DNA of 54,242 bases from assembly GCA_900546215.1 (NCBI GenBank), contig URCD01000006.1:1-54242 (forward strand). Reading direction: 5' to 3'. A program made the position numbers and the translations under genes. Below are positions 24,630 through 33,208 of this stretch, one piece after another. This stretch comes from an uncultured Eubacteriales bacterium. GTDB taxonomy: Bacteria; Bacillota; Clostridia; Lachnospirales; Anaerotignaceae. Every line of letters starts with the position of its first letter. Position 1 is the stretch's first letter. The notes beneath the pieces are model-generated. The model was given only the letters and a program-made list of their open reading frames with translations, was not told where the DNA came from and did no database searches.

Positions 24630-25922
24630 TTACTCCAAATCAAGCAGTATAAATGTAGGCGGATTATTTGAAAAGCTCTGCAGCTTGCTCAAAGCGTCGT
24701 AATAGTCAACGACCTTATAGCATTCCCATGTGCCGTTGTTATTACGGCAGAGAAATCTTTTTCCGCTGTCGGTTATCATGTAACAGTATTCCTTTGTTCC
24801 GCAGAAATAATAGAAAGTATCGTCCTTAGCGTAATATCCTGCCTTTGTAAGGGCATCTACAACCGCGCTGTAATCTGTCAGCATTGTGTAGTCCTTAATA
24901 GAATATGTAGGCAGAAGAACCATATTGAAATTAGGTATAGCCTTATTTACCGCAACAGGCATTCTTCCCTCAGATTCCAAATCATCCAAAACAACTTCCC
25001 ATATTCCGTTTTCGTATTTAAGTATGTACTCTCTTATTGTAGCCGCATTAGCACGTCCGCTTAAGACTGCAAAGGCGTACTTATCATCAATCGTTATGCT
25101 TCGAACAAAATATTGTTCATATTTGCTCTCGTACATCTTTATACAGCTTAATATCCTGTCATACTCGCTGTTTGACGGCGTCAGCCTTCTGATTGTACCG
25201 TGGTCCATGGAATAAGCAGACATCAGTGAGCTGTATGCGCTTGCCGACAACGTTCCGTACGAGCCTCCTCCTGATGAGAATATGTATTTATTTTCGCTAG
25301 GATGCTTCATAAAAGCAAACACCGTAAATTCCCTGTCAGTACCTGTAATATATACGCCGTTTCCTCCATATGAGGCTATGTCGCTTCCATACATAAGCAT
25401 AACCGATATTCCTGATGATGTATTGGAAGAGGACAGCTTTCCCTCACCCACAAGATAGTCAGATGTAATTTGCGTACTTGCCGCGTAATTATATAAATAA
25501 CCGTTTTTAGTTATAATTCTCGTTTTCGTATAATACTCGCTGTAATAGCTCTGTCCTGCCTTAGCCGTACTTTCAAGCTTACTCCATGATGAGGATATTG
25601 AAGTGTCCTTGACCGGTTTAGAATTACTTACAGTACCTCCATTGGAATTATTGCTGTTTCCCTGTTCCTTTCCGTCTTGGGAATGCACCGGAAGCTCAGG
25701 CTCATCATTAGTATTTTTATCAGGGTTTTCAGGCTCGTTATTATCAGGTTCATTTACAATCGGTTCTTTACCCTGGTTATTATTTTCCTTATTGTCATCT
25801 TCAATTGGAGGCGGATTATCGTCAATATCCTTACCGTTATTGCACCCTGTAAGTGCCATTCCGGCGGCGCATAAAACAAGCGCGGTTCTGAAAACCACGT
25901 TTTTAAAGCTCTTAATCTTCAC
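24630..25922 (-). CDS. Lipoprotein with a low-complexity linker
   Basis: 430 residues from GTG 25922, which overlaps the end of the upstream gene by 11 bases and has AAAGGGA upstream. Longer starts would run through that gene. The signal peptide begins VKIKSFKNVV and ends in the lipobox ALTGC with Cys27, so it should be lipid-anchored to the outer face of the membrane. Next comes an Asp/Glu/Asn/Pro-rich linker of about 100 residues. The ~300-residue C-terminal domain has no catalytic motif I recognise. Function unknown. It is translationally coupled to the preceding 141-residue protein. Confidence 0.78.
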   Translation of the reverse strand: MKIKSFKNVVFRTALVLCAAGMALTGCNNGKDIDDNPPPIEDDNKENNNQGKEPIVNEPDNNEPENPDKNTNDEPELPVHSQDGKEQGNSNNSNGGTVSNSKPVKDTSISSSWSKLESTAKAGQSYYSEYYTKTRIITKNGYLYNYAASTQITSDYLVGEGKLSSSNTSSGISVMLMYGSDIASYGGNGVYITGTDREFTVFAFMKHPSENKYIFSSGGGSYGTLSASAYSSLMSAYSMDHGTIRRLTPSNSEYDRILSCIKMYESKYEQYFVRSITIDDKYAFAVLSGRANAATIREYILKYENGIWEVVLDDLESEGRMPVAVNKAIPNFNMVLLPTYSIKDYTMLTDYSAVVDALTKAGYYAKDDTFYYFCGTKEYCYMITDSGKRFLCRNNNGTWECYKVVDYYDALSKLQSFSNNPPTFILLDLE

Positions 25923-26337
25923 TATATTCGTCCCTTTTGTCTGCAATTGTTTCATAAACCGAGTCCAGCTCCTTTTTATGCAATTCAAGCAGTTTATTAA
26001 TCTTTTCTTCCATCAGGCCGATATTATCAATAAAGGCAAATTTAACTATCCATACCGGATTATATCCTCCGTCCTCTTCGCTGACGGATATGACCTCAGG
26101 AGCTATAGTTTCAGTGTCATAATAATCGAATACGGCGTCATATTCCCAATCTTCAACGTCCCTGCCGCTTGTAAGCTTCAAATAAACATAAAGCCCGTCC
26201 TCTTCTTCCAAAGCATACGCATTGCAGATCAGGTCATATTTATCATCAGCAGCATAGCATCCAAGCTCTTTCTCCAAAAAGCCCGTATCTTTATCTTTAA
26301 GCATTATAACTATAAAAGTTTCGTCCATATTATCCAT
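25912..26337 (-). CDS. Conserved-looking hypothetical acidic protein (DUF6762-like)
   Basis: 141 residues, rich in Asp and Glu, no signal peptide or membrane segment, so probably cytoplasmic. It has predicted beta-strands in the first 100 residues and a charged C-terminal helix (EEKINKLLELHKKELDSVYE). I do not recognise a function. The DUF6762 suggestion is from memory and weak. GGA lies before the ATG. It is first gene of an operon with the lipoprotein and ogg, behind a perfect -10 promoter. Confidence 0.7.
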   Translation of the reverse strand: MDNMDETFIVIMLKDKDTGFLEKELGCYAADDKYDLICNAYALEEEDGLYVYLKLTSGRDVEDWEYDAVFDYYDTETIAPEVISVSEEDGGYNPVWIVKFAFIDNIGLMEEKINKLLELHKKELDSVYETIADKRDEYSED

Positions 26338-26408
26338 ATTTCCACTCTCATCCTGTCTGGGCCAAAAATAAAAATGGCATTATTTATCCATCCTACCTAA
26401 GTTAATTT

Positions 26409-26437
26409 ATTATAAACCAAAAAAATATGTAATGCAA
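26409..26437 (-). promoter_or_regulatory. SigmaA promoter of the hypothetical-lipoprotein-ogg operon
   Basis: On the minus strand TTGCAT (26432-26437), a 17-base spacer and perfect TATAAT (26409-26414). It gives a leader of about 65 bases. The rest of the gap 26438-26659 is AT-rich with no supported feature. Confidence 0.82.
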
Positions 26438-26659
26438 CAGAATAAGATTTACAAATTGTTTAAGGTTTGTCAGGATTATGTTAAATATAAAAATTTTAAT
26501 TTCTAAAAACTGCTGCCCTGTGCTATAAAATTTCAGCCACAACATAATATATATCTTCAAGCGGCTTGTAGTATTCAAAAACTTTCCAATGTGTACCGGC
26601 AGACAATAAATAAAAGTGATTTGGCACACTGGTCATCAAAAAAATCCCCATGTTATATC

Positions 26660-26691
26660 AAAAGCTCCTTTGCAGACACAAAGGAGCTTTT
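26660..26691 (-). terminator. Intrinsic terminator of gdhA
   Basis: A 13-bp perfect stem aaaagctcctttg/caaaggagctttt with a 6-base loop, U-run on both strands. It is 16 bases beyond the gdhA stop. Confidence 0.92.
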
Positions 26692-26706
26692 ATTACTAAT
26701 TTGTTT

Positions 26707-28038
26707 TTATACAATACCCTGTGCAAGCATAGCCTCTGCAACCTTTTTAAAGCCTGCAATGTTGGCGCCTACAACAAAGTTATTCTCAAAGCCGTATTCT
26801 TTTGCGGCAGATGACATTTCCTTATAAATATTAACCATAATGCTTTTAAGCTTAGCGTCTACTTCTTCAAATGTCCGGCTAAGTCTCTGACTGTTCTGGC
26901 TCATTTCAAGAGCTGATGTAGCTACGCCGCCAGCATTAGCAGCCTTAGCGGGAGCGAAAAGAATTCCATTATTAAGGAATATATCTATAGCCTCAAGTGA
27001 GCTTGGCATATTTGCGCCTTCTCCTACCGCATAGCAGCCGTTTGCAACAAGAGCCTTTGCATCGTCCTCAAGAAGCTCATTCTGTGTAGCACAAGGAAGG
27101 GCAATATCGCATTTTACATTCCACACGCCTTTGCCTTCATGGTATTCAGCGTTCGGTCTGTATTCAAGATATTCCTTAATACGTCCGCGTTTAACTTCCT
27201 TAATTTCCTTAACAGCCTTAAGGTCTATTCCTTCCTTATCATATACCCATCCGTTTGAGTCTGAAAGAGTAACAACCTTTGCGCCCAGCTGCGATGCCTT
27301 TTCAGCAGCATAAATTGCAACATTGCCTGAGCCTGAAATTGTTACAACCTGTCCTTCAATTGATTTGCCTGCTGCCTTAAGCATTTCATCCACGATATAA
27401 ACAAGACCGTAGCCTGTAGCCTGTGTACGAACAAGCGATCCGCCGTATGTGAGGCCCTTTCCTGTCAAAACGCCTTCATATTTTCCTGTTATTTTTTTAT
27501 ACTGTCCGTAAAGATAGCCAATCTCTCTTCCGCCTACGCCGATATCTCCAGCCGGTACGTCAACGTCAGCTCCGATATATTTGCAAAGCTCTGTCATAAA
27601 GCTCTGGCAAAATCTCATAATCTCGTTGTCAGATTTTCCCTTAGGGTCAAAATCTGAACCGCCCTTGCCTCCTCCGATAGGAAGCCCTGTAAGCGAGTTT
27701 TTGAAAATCTGTTCAAAGCCAAGGAATTTAATAACGCCAAGATTTACTGACGGATGCAGGCGGAGTCCTCCTTTATAAGGGCCGATTGCACTTGAGAACT
27801 GTACTCTGTAGCCTTTATTTACATGTACTTTTCCCGCGTCGTCTACCCAGGGAACTCTGAACATAATTACGCGCTCAGGCTCCACAAGTCTTTCAAGAAG
27901 ACCTGCGTTCTGATATCTTTCGTCTTTCTCAATTATGGGCTTAAGTGAATTAAGAACCTCTGTAGCGGCCTGATGGAATTCGGGCTCGCCGGGATTTCTC
28001 TTAATTAAATCAGCCAATACTTCATCTACGTAGCTCAT
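26707..28038 (-). CDS. gdhA: Glutamate dehydrogenase, hexameric
   Basis: 443 residues. It interconverts glutamate and 2-oxoglutarate plus ammonia. Lys89 (GPYKGGLRLHP), catalytic Lys125 (PIGGGKGGSDFDPKG) and Asp165 (VPAGDIGVGGREIG) fall at the same numbers as in the Clostridium symbiosum enzyme. The nucleotide-binding segment is VVTISGSGNVAIYAAEKA. NAD versus NADP preference cannot be settled by eye. AGGGGGA precedes the ATG. It is monocistronic, with its own promoter, an operator-like dyad and a terminator. It links amino-acid fermentation to 2-oxoglutarate. Confidence 0.95.
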   Translation of the reverse strand: MSYVDEVLADLIKRNPGEPEFHQAATEVLNSLKPIIEKDERYQNAGLLERLVEPERVIMFRVPWVDDAGKVHVNKGYRVQFSSAIGPYKGGLRLHPSVNLGVIKFLGFEQIFKNSLTGLPIGGGKGGSDFDPKGKSDNEIMRFCQSFMTELCKYIGADVDVPAGDIGVGGREIGYLYGQYKKITGKYEGVLTGKGLTYGGSLVRTQATGYGLVYIVDEMLKAAGKSIEGQVVTISGSGNVAIYAAEKASQLGAKVVTLSDSNGWVYDKEGIDLKAVKEIKEVKRGRIKEYLEYRPNAEYHEGKGVWNVKCDIALPCATQNELLEDDAKALVANGCYAVGEGANMPSSLEAIDIFLNNGILFAPAKAANAGGVATSALEMSQNSQRLSRTFEEVDAKLKSIMVNIYKEMSSAAKEYGFENNFVVGANIAGFKKVAEAMLAQGIV

Positions 28039-28115
28039 TTAAATTTCCCCCTAAATTATATTTATTTTGCCTGTCCGAATATGGTTAATATAGGGTTCGG
28101 CTTTTTGTGAGTTCT

Positions 28116-28144
28116 ATTATAATCACTTTAGAGTGATATAGCAA
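28116..28144 (-). promoter_or_regulatory. gdhA promoter with an operator-like dyad in the spacer
   Basis: On the minus strand TTGCTA (28139-28144), a 17-base spacer and TATAAT (28116-28121). The spacer holds a perfect inverted repeat atcact-ttag-agtgat (28122-28137), well placed for a repressor or a MerR-like regulator. The remaining gap to 28413 is AT-rich. Confidence 0.7.
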
Positions 28145-28340
28145 CAAATTTCTTAGAATTATGATAATTTTTTATACTTCTTATAGTTATATTGTGGTAT
28201 ACAATACAAAAAACTCAAATTTTACCCATAAAATCAATAAATTTTAAATCAACATATCCAAACCGCTTTAATATTTTACGCAAAACAATCTAAAAAAGTC
28301 ATTAAAATCGTATATTTTTGAGGTAGCGGTCAATCATTTG

Positions 28341-28349
28341 TGGTATACT
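28341..28349 (+). promoter_or_regulatory. Extended -10 promoter of the EFR1 gene
   Basis: TGG followed by TATACT (28344-28349) is an extended -10. No clear -35 is present. It gives a leader of about 58 bases to the ATG at 28414. Confidence 0.5.
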
Positions 28350-28413
28350 TATTAATGTTCGGCAGAGCGTATTATGCCTTTGCCAGAGTCATTTTCTAGT
28401 TGGAGGAATTTAT

Positions 28414-29151
28414 ATGATTTTATATTTCAGCGGTACAGGAAACAGCCGATATGCAGCAGAACTGATAGCCTCTGTTACAGGAGACGAGTTGGTATCTCTT
28501 AATAAAATAATAAAGGATGGCAAGGAACCTGTTTTTAATTCCGATAAACCCTTTGTAGTAGTATGTCCAACCTACGCATGGAGAATTCCTAAAACAGTGG
28601 AAGCGTTAATTAGAAAATCAGAATTTAAAGGCAGCAAAGACATGTATTTTTATCTTACCTGCGGAGGAGGAGACGGAAACTCCTATGGATACGCAAAAAA
28701 GCTCTGCGATGAAAAGGGATTGAATTTTAAAGGGCTTAAGTCTGTTGTTATGCCTGAGAATTATATCGCTATGTTCAATGCTCCCGATAAGGCAGCCGCC
28801 GATAAAATAATCGAAAACGCCCGTCCAAAAATATTAAGAGCCGCACAGACAATTAAAAGCGGCGGAGTGCTGAAGGAGCCAGTAGGTATAATGGGAAAGG
28901 CTTTAAGCACGGCAGTTAATCCAATATTTTATCCCCTCTTTGTGAGCGCCAAAGGATTTTATGCTGATGATAAATGCGTAAGCTGCGGAAAATGTGCGGA
29001 AGTCTGCCCCCTTAACAATATCGTGATTGCCGATGGCAGGCCGGTATGGTCAGATAACTGTACGCACTGTATGGCATGTATATGCCTTTGTCCTGCTGAA
29101 GCAATAGAATATAAGAATAAATCAAAAGGAAAACCAAGATATCATATATGA
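28414..29151 (+). CDS. EFR1-type flavodoxin-ferredoxin fusion protein
   Basis: 245 residues. The N-terminal flavodoxin-like domain has the FMN phosphate loop FSGTGNSR (5-12). The C-terminal part has two 4Fe-4S clusters: CVSCGKCAEVCP (188-199) and CTHCMACICLCP (216-227). Such EFR1 proteins are common in anaerobic Firmicutes and are probably soluble electron carriers or reductases, partner unknown. TTGGAGG precedes the ATG. The next gene overlaps its tail or follows by 8 bases. Confidence 0.9.
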   Translation: MILYFSGTGNSRYAAELIASVTGDELVSLNKIIKDGKEPVFNSDKPFVVVCPTYAWRIPKTVEALIRKSEFKGSKDMYFYLTCGGGDGNSYGYAKKLCDEKGLNFKGLKSVVMPENYIAMFNAPDKAAADKIIENARPKILRAAQTIKSGGVLKEPVGIMGKALSTAVNPIFYPLFVSAKGFYADDKCVSCGKCAEVCPLNNIVIADGRPVWSDNCTHCMACICLCPAEAIEYKNKSKGKPRYHI

Positions 29152-29159
29152 GGTGTAAA

Positions 29160-29696
29160 ATGATAATAGAAACAAAAAGGCTTATTCTTCGTCCGGTTGA
29201 TGTGCATGACGATATGGATATTTATGAATACTCAAAGGAGGAGGCAGTCGGAAAAAATGCCGGCTGGAAACCCCATGAAAGTATTGAGGAAACAAGAGAA
29301 ATTATGGGAGATGTATTTATCGGACAGGAAGGCGTTTTCGGTATTATTTTAAAGGAAAATAAAAAACTGATTGGTACGATAGGCCTGATTGACGACCCCA
29401 AAAGAATGAATGAAAGCGCTCAGATGATTGGCTATGCTCTTTCTAAAGATTACTGGGGACATGGCTATATGACCGAAGCGGCAGAGGCTATGCTGCACTA
29501 TGGATTTAATCTTATGAATGCGGAAATAGTATCGGCATACTGTTACCCCGGAAATTTACGTTCTAAGTCCGTTATAAAAAAATGCGGCTTTAAGTTTGAA
29601 GGTTGTCTCAGACTCTGTGAAATACTTTATGACGGAACCATGTACGACAATGAGTGCTATTCGATAACAGCTGACGAATACAAAAAAACGGTCTGA
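29160..29696 (+). CDS. GNAT N-acetyltransferase (RimJ/RimL-like)
   Basis: 178 residues from ATG 29160, which has GAGGTG close upstream. A second ATG at 29148 overlapping the EFR1 stop is possible but lacks a Shine-Dalgarno. It begins MIIETKRLILRPV as RimJ/RimL proteins do, has GYALSKDYWGHGYMTEAAEAML for acetyl-CoA binding and NLRSKSVIKKCGFKFEG near the end. The protein or small-molecule substrate is unknown. Its last codons overlap the terminator of the converging 6S RNA gene. Confidence 0.88.
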   Translation: MIIETKRLILRPVDVHDDMDIYEYSKEEAVGKNAGWKPHESIEETREIMGDVFIGQEGVFGIILKENKKLIGTIGLIDDPKRMNESAQMIGYALSKDYWGHGYMTEAAEAMLHYGFNLMNAEIVSAYCYPGNLRSKSVIKKCGFKFEGCLRLCEILYDGTMYDNECYSITADEYKKTV

Positions 29697-29714
29697 AGAA
29701 ATCTTCAGACCGTT
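29682..29714 (-). terminator. Intrinsic terminator of 6S RNA, overlapping the GNAT stop codon
   Basis: A 13-bp perfect stem aacggtctgaaga/tcttcagaccgtt (29687-29699, 29702-29714), with seven A residues (29682-29688) giving the minus-strand U-run. The stem includes the stop codon of the plus-strand GNAT gene. Confidence 0.87.
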
Positions 29715-29715
29715 A

Positions 29716-29923
29716 AAAATGTAATCCCGGGATGCCGTCCCTGCATTTTGACACCTAGCCTGAGCTAGGGTGGGTGTCCGCAGATAGAATTCTGTCATCC
29801 GCTGCCCAAAGGGAATTAGCTTGCGGCCCGACATATGTCCTTCTCGTATTGGACTCCCGTTTATGAAATGTAGGTTCAAAATAAACAGGTTCTCGAACAT
29901 TCCAGGAAACTTTATTTTTTCTT
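29716..29923 (-). ncRNA. ssrS: 6S RNA
   Basis: 6S RNA mimics an open promoter and binds the sigma70-type RNA polymerase holoenzyme in stationary phase. On the minus strand the 5' part has TTTCCTGGAATGTTCGAGAACC and the 3' part ACGGCATCCCGGGATT, pairing as the closing stem, closely like the conserved ends of 6S RNAs (ATGTTCG near the start, GGCATC near the end). The middle is a long imperfect hairpin. It has its own perfect -10 promoter (29930-29958) and terminator, and no ORF. Ends are estimated to about 10 bases. Confidence 0.85.
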
Positions 29924-29929
29924 GAGTTC

Positions 29930-29958
29930 ATTATACACCTATTATTTCTTAAATTCAA
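29930..29958 (-). promoter_or_regulatory. SigmaA promoter of 6S RNA
   Basis: On the minus strand TTGAAT (29953-29958), a 17-base spacer and TATAAT (29930-29935). The transcript should start near 29923. Confidence 0.85.
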
Positions 29959-30056
29959 TATTATTATTTAGGTATAATTATTGTTTAATTTATAATAAAT
30001 GGAATATTAAATATTATCTTCCCAAAATTCATACTTATATGAATATTTTTCATATT

Positions 30057-30497
30057 TTATTTTGACACAAACGCCCGGATTACTGTAATAATTCCGCCCG
30101 TCACGGCAGTAATGTCGGCCAGGTTAAAAATAGGAGCCTTCTTAAAGTCTATGTAAAGAAAATCCGTAACCTCTTTGTTCTTTAATCTGTCTATAAGATT
30201 TCCAAGTCCGCCGCCCAATATAAGTGCGGGTCCGATTTTATCCGCCGGCCTTGCGCTTATATGCACAAGGTACAAAAGATATGCGCCGACAATTCCCACT
30301 GCCGCCGATGAAGCTGCTAATACGGTATTTCTCTTGCCTTCCAGACTGTTATAGGCCAGTCCTTTGTTTTTTATATGCCACAGGTACAGTCTTCCCCCAA
30401 GATGTTTTTTATGTCCTGTGGGCATTTTCTTTTTAACTGCTTCCTTTGTACCCAAATCAGCCGCGGCTGTTATCAGAGACAGCAAAAAATATTTCAT
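30057..30497 (-). CDS. lspA: Signal peptidase II family protein (lipoprotein signal peptidase)
   Basis: 146 residues with about four membrane helices. Catalytic aspartates are Asp103 in GNLIDRLKNKEVTDF and Asp128 in FNLADI; the N-terminal DLGTKEAV also fits the family. LspA cleaves prolipoproteins before the lipidated cysteine. It is slightly short, and the first half is divergent, so it may be a second, specialised copy. It stands alone on the minus strand between 6S RNA and fba. Confidence 0.85.
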   Translation of the reverse strand: MKYFLLSLITAAADLGTKEAVKKKMPTGHKKHLGGRLYLWHIKNKGLAYNSLEGKRNTVLAASSAAVGIVGAYLLYLVHISARPADKIGPALILGGGLGNLIDRLKNKEVTDFLYIDFKKAPIFNLADITAVTGGIITVIRAFVSK

Positions 30498-30589
30498 ATT
30501 TCATCGGCTCCCTTCTTTTTTATAAGTATAACAAAACCCACTTAGGTTTACAATATACAATAAATTACTAATTTGTCGCTGATATGGCC

Positions 30590-30618
30590 TTGCCTTTGCG
30601 ATATTAGTGTATTATAAT
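30590..30618 (+). promoter_or_regulatory. SigmaA promoter of fba
   Basis: TTGCCT (30590-30595), a 17-base spacer and perfect TATAAT (30613-30618), about 40 bases before the GTG start of the aldolase gene. Confidence 0.83.
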
Positions 30619-30659
30619 TTTATTGTAGTAAAAAACTGATTCTGAAAGGAGTTTTTACG

Positions 30660-31607
30660 GTGGCTTTGGTTACAACAAAAGAAATGTTTGAAAAAGCATA
30701 TAAAGGAAAATATGCAATAGGTGCTTTCAACATCAACAATATGGAAATTATTCAGGGTGTTGTCAGCGCATGCAAAAAACACAACTCCGCAGTAATTCTT
30801 CAGGTTTCAAAAAGCGCATTAAAATACGCTCATCCCCTGTATCTTAAAAAAATGGTAGACGCCGCTATTGAGGAAACTGGCATTGATATAGCTCTTCATC
30901 TTGACCACGGTCCTGATTTTGAGACATGTAAGCTCTGTATTGAGGCAGGCTTTACATCAGTTATGTTTGACGGTTCTCATTTTGATTATGAGGAAAATGT
31001 GGCTAAAACGAAGGAAATAGTTGACTACGCCCATTCAAAAGGCGTTGTTGTTGAGGCCGAGCTTGGAAAACTTGCCGGCGTGGAGGACGACGTAAAGGTA
31101 GCAGAGGGCCACGCCACCTATACAGACCCTGACCAGGCTGTCAATTTTGTTAAACGCACCGGGGTAGATTCTCTTGCGGTAGCAATCGGAACAAGTCATG
31201 GCGCTTACAAATTTAAAGGAGAAGCTAAGCTTGACTTTGAACGCCTTGAAACAATTACCAGAAAGCTTGAGGAAGCAGGCTTCCCCAATTATCCCATTGT
31301 TCTTCACGGTGCATCATCAGTTGACCAGTCTTCCGTTGCTACATGCAATGAATACGGCGGAAAAATTGACGGAGCAAAGGGTATTCCTGTAGAGATGCTT
31401 AGAAAAGCCGCTGAAATGGCCGTATGCAAAATAAATATGGATACTGATATAAGACTTGCCATGACAGCAGCAATCAGAAAGAGCTTTGCAGAGGATCCTT
31501 CAGCATTTGATCCCAGAGGATATCTTGGAGCAGCAAGAAATGATATTGAAGCATTGGTAGAAAGAAAAATCACAGAGGTTCTTGGTTCAGAAAACTCTAT
31601 GAACTGA
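30660..31607 (+). CDS. fba: Class II fructose-1,6-bisphosphate aldolase
   Basis: 315 residues, GTG start with AAAGGAG eight bases upstream. It cleaves fructose-1,6-bisphosphate into two triose phosphates in glycolysis. Zinc ligands are His83 (HLDHGPDFE), His180 (GTSHGAYKF) and His216 (VLHGASS); the catalytic aspartate is Asp82. The length and GHATYTDPDQA segment match the short class IIB form of Firmicutes. It is monocistronic, with its own promoter and terminator. Confidence 0.95.
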   Translation: MALVTTKEMFEKAYKGKYAIGAFNINNMEIIQGVVSACKKHNSAVILQVSKSALKYAHPLYLKKMVDAAIEETGIDIALHLDHGPDFETCKLCIEAGFTSVMFDGSHFDYEENVAKTKEIVDYAHSKGVVVEAELGKLAGVEDDVKVAEGHATYTDPDQAVNFVKRTGVDSLAVAIGTSHGAYKFKGEAKLDFERLETITRKLEEAGFPNYPIVLHGASSVDQSSVATCNEYGGKIDGAKGIPVEMLRKAAEMAVCKINMDTDIRLAMTAAIRKSFAEDPSAFDPRGYLGAARNDIEALVERKITEVLGSENSMN

Positions 31608-31612
31608 TTAAA

Positions 31613-31640
31613 AGCGCCGGAATAATCCGGCGCTTCTTTT
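31613..31640 (+). terminator. Intrinsic terminator between fba and the merR gene
   Basis: agcgccgg/ccggcgct stem (31613-31620, 31627-31634) with a 6-base loop, then TCTTTT on the plus strand. On the other strand it is followed by TTTT, so it can serve both convergent genes. Confidence 0.9.
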
Positions 31641-32022
31641 ATTTTGCGTGCTTAAGCTCCTTTTCCGCAAAAGCCTCGCACTGCTCATATCTTTCTATTT
31701 TTTTATTAAGCCTTTCAAGTGTTTCCTGCATATCTCCCATACGTTTTATAAGCTGTTCCCTCTGTTCAAGCAAAATCTGTTTTCTTGCGGCACTTGTATC
31801 CTCTCCCATCTGGAAAAGCTCAACGTACTCAATGAGCGCCTCAACCTGAATACCCGCGCTTCTCATACACTTTGCAAAGCCGACCCAGTTGCAGTCCTCT
31901 TCATTATAATCCCTGATGCCGCTTTTTGTCCTCGTTACCTTTGGTATAAGCCCGATTCTTTCATAGTAGCGAAGTGTGTCAGCAGATATGTCATATTTTT
32001 TGCTTACTTCCGCTATAGTCAT
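31639..32022 (-). CDS. MerR-family regulator (AdhR-like)
   Basis: 127 residues. An N-terminal MerR winged helix (TIAEVSKKYDISADTLRYYE) is followed by the RIGLIPKV wing and a long coiled coil (about 80-120, ending in KELKHAK). It resembles AdhR-type MerR regulators that respond to electrophiles. It has one Cys in CNWVGFAKC and another at Cys114 or so, with no clear metal site. It follows the aldo-keto reductase gene by 15 bases and would bind the dyad in that operon's promoter (33209-33239). Confidence 0.9.
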   Translation of the reverse strand: MTIAEVSKKYDISADTLRYYERIGLIPKVTRTKSGIRDYNEEDCNWVGFAKCMRSAGIQVEALIEYVELFQMGEDTSAARKQILLEQREQLIKRMGDMQETLERLNKKIERYEQCEAFAEKELKHAK

Positions 32023-32037
32023 AATACCGCCTCCATT

Positions 32038-33180
32038 TTATCTCATAGGTAATCCCGGAGCATTATCAAACAGCTCTGAGACATTTTTAAGCTGATTTAT
32101 TATATCAATATGCTGAGGGCATACCTTTTCACATTGGCCGCACTCTATACAATCCGATGCCTTTCCATTTTCAGATGAAATATTAAGGTAGTATACCTGA
32201 TGGCTTGCGTTATTCTTCCCGGTTGACGCTCTCATCGAGCTGTTGTACAGTGAAAAGTAGTCTGCAATAGCAATCTTTTGGGGACAGCCCTCCATACAGT
32301 ATCTGCATGCCGTACATGGAACTGCCGTATTTGATGTTATTATCTCAGCAGCCTTTTCCGAGGTTGATATTTCTTCGGCACTCATAGGAACAAATTTTTT
32401 CATATACGAAATATTATCTTCCATCTGTCCGACAGTATTCATTCCGCTTAATACCATAAATACTCCGTCAAGGCTGGCCGCAAACCTAAGCGCCCATGAA
32501 GCAGCCGAAGCATTTGGATTAATAGCCTTCATAATTTTTTCGGCTTCTTTTGGCACCTTTGCCAGATTTCCGCCTTTGCACGGCTCCATAACTACTATTG
32601 GCATATTATGCTGTCTTGCCGTCTCATAGCAGCGTCTTGACTGTATAGCCGGATTATCCCAGTCAAGATAATTTATCTGAAGCTGTACAAAATCAAGCTC
32701 AGGATGTTCTGTAAGTATTTCGTCCAAGAGCTCCGGCGTGTCATGAAAGGACATGCCAATTTGCTTTATTTTCCCCTGTCTTTTCTTTTCAGCTACAAAT
32801 TCAAAAGTAGAGAATTTTTTTGCCTGCGCGTATGAGCTGATACCAATATTGTGGACTAAATAATAATCAAAGTAATCAACTCCGCATTTTTCAAGCTGCT
32901 CATTAAAAATCTCTTCCTGTTCCTCTTTGCTTTTAAGAACCCTGGGCGGAAGCTTGGTAGCCAATGTAAATTTGTCTCTTGGGTATCTTTTAACTACTGA
33001 CTCCCTGATAGCCTCCTCGCTTTTAGACCCATGATATGTAAGCGCAGTATCAAAATAAGAAAAGCCGCTGTCAATAAATTTATCTACCATTTCATTAATT
33101 ATATTATAGTCAAATGAGCTTTGATCTTCTTTGTTAAGAAGCGGAAGCCTCATAAAGCCAAAGCCTAATTTTTTATCCAT
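32038..33180 (-). CDS. Aldo-keto reductase with C-terminal 4Fe-4S ferredoxin domain
   Basis: 380 residues. A TIM-barrel aldo-keto reductase carries Asp44, Tyr49, Lys76 and His110 as the catalytic tetrad. The C-terminal part adds two 4Fe-4S motifs: CTACRYCMEGCP (289-300) and CIECGQCEKVCP (344-355). The fusion is frequent in anaerobes and suggests electron exchange with ferredoxin as well as NAD(P)H. Substrate unknown, probably a reactive carbonyl. It forms an operon with the MerR gene. Confidence 0.92.
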   Translation of the reverse strand: MDKKLGFGFMRLPLLNKEDQSSFDYNIINEMVDKFIDSGFSYFDTALTYHGSKSEEAIRESVVKRYPRDKFTLATKLPPRVLKSKEEQEEIFNEQLEKCGVDYFDYYLVHNIGISSYAQAKKFSTFEFVAEKKRQGKIKQIGMSFHDTPELLDEILTEHPELDFVQLQINYLDWDNPAIQSRRCYETARQHNMPIVVMEPCKGGNLAKVPKEAEKIMKAINPNASAASWALRFAASLDGVFMVLSGMNTVGQMEDNISYMKKFVPMSAEEISTSEKAAEIITSNTAVPCTACRYCMEGCPQKIAIADYFSLYNSSMRASTGKNNASHQVYYLNISSENGKASDCIECGQCEKVCPQHIDIINQLKNVSELFDNAPGLPMR

Positions 33181-33208
33181 ATTATCTCCCCTATTTTCAG
33201 TTTATTTA

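Noticed and set aside
25603..26400. Plus-strand ORF of 265 codons over the lipoprotein and acidic protein genes
   Set aside because: Both minus-strand genes have good starts, a lipobox and a promoter. The plus frame shows only Ser/Leu-rich antisense sequence.
26402..26629. Minus-strand ORF of 75 codons in the gap after gdhA
   Set aside because: Low-complexity AT-rich sequence, no Shine-Dalgarno, and the promoter of the next operon lies at its end.
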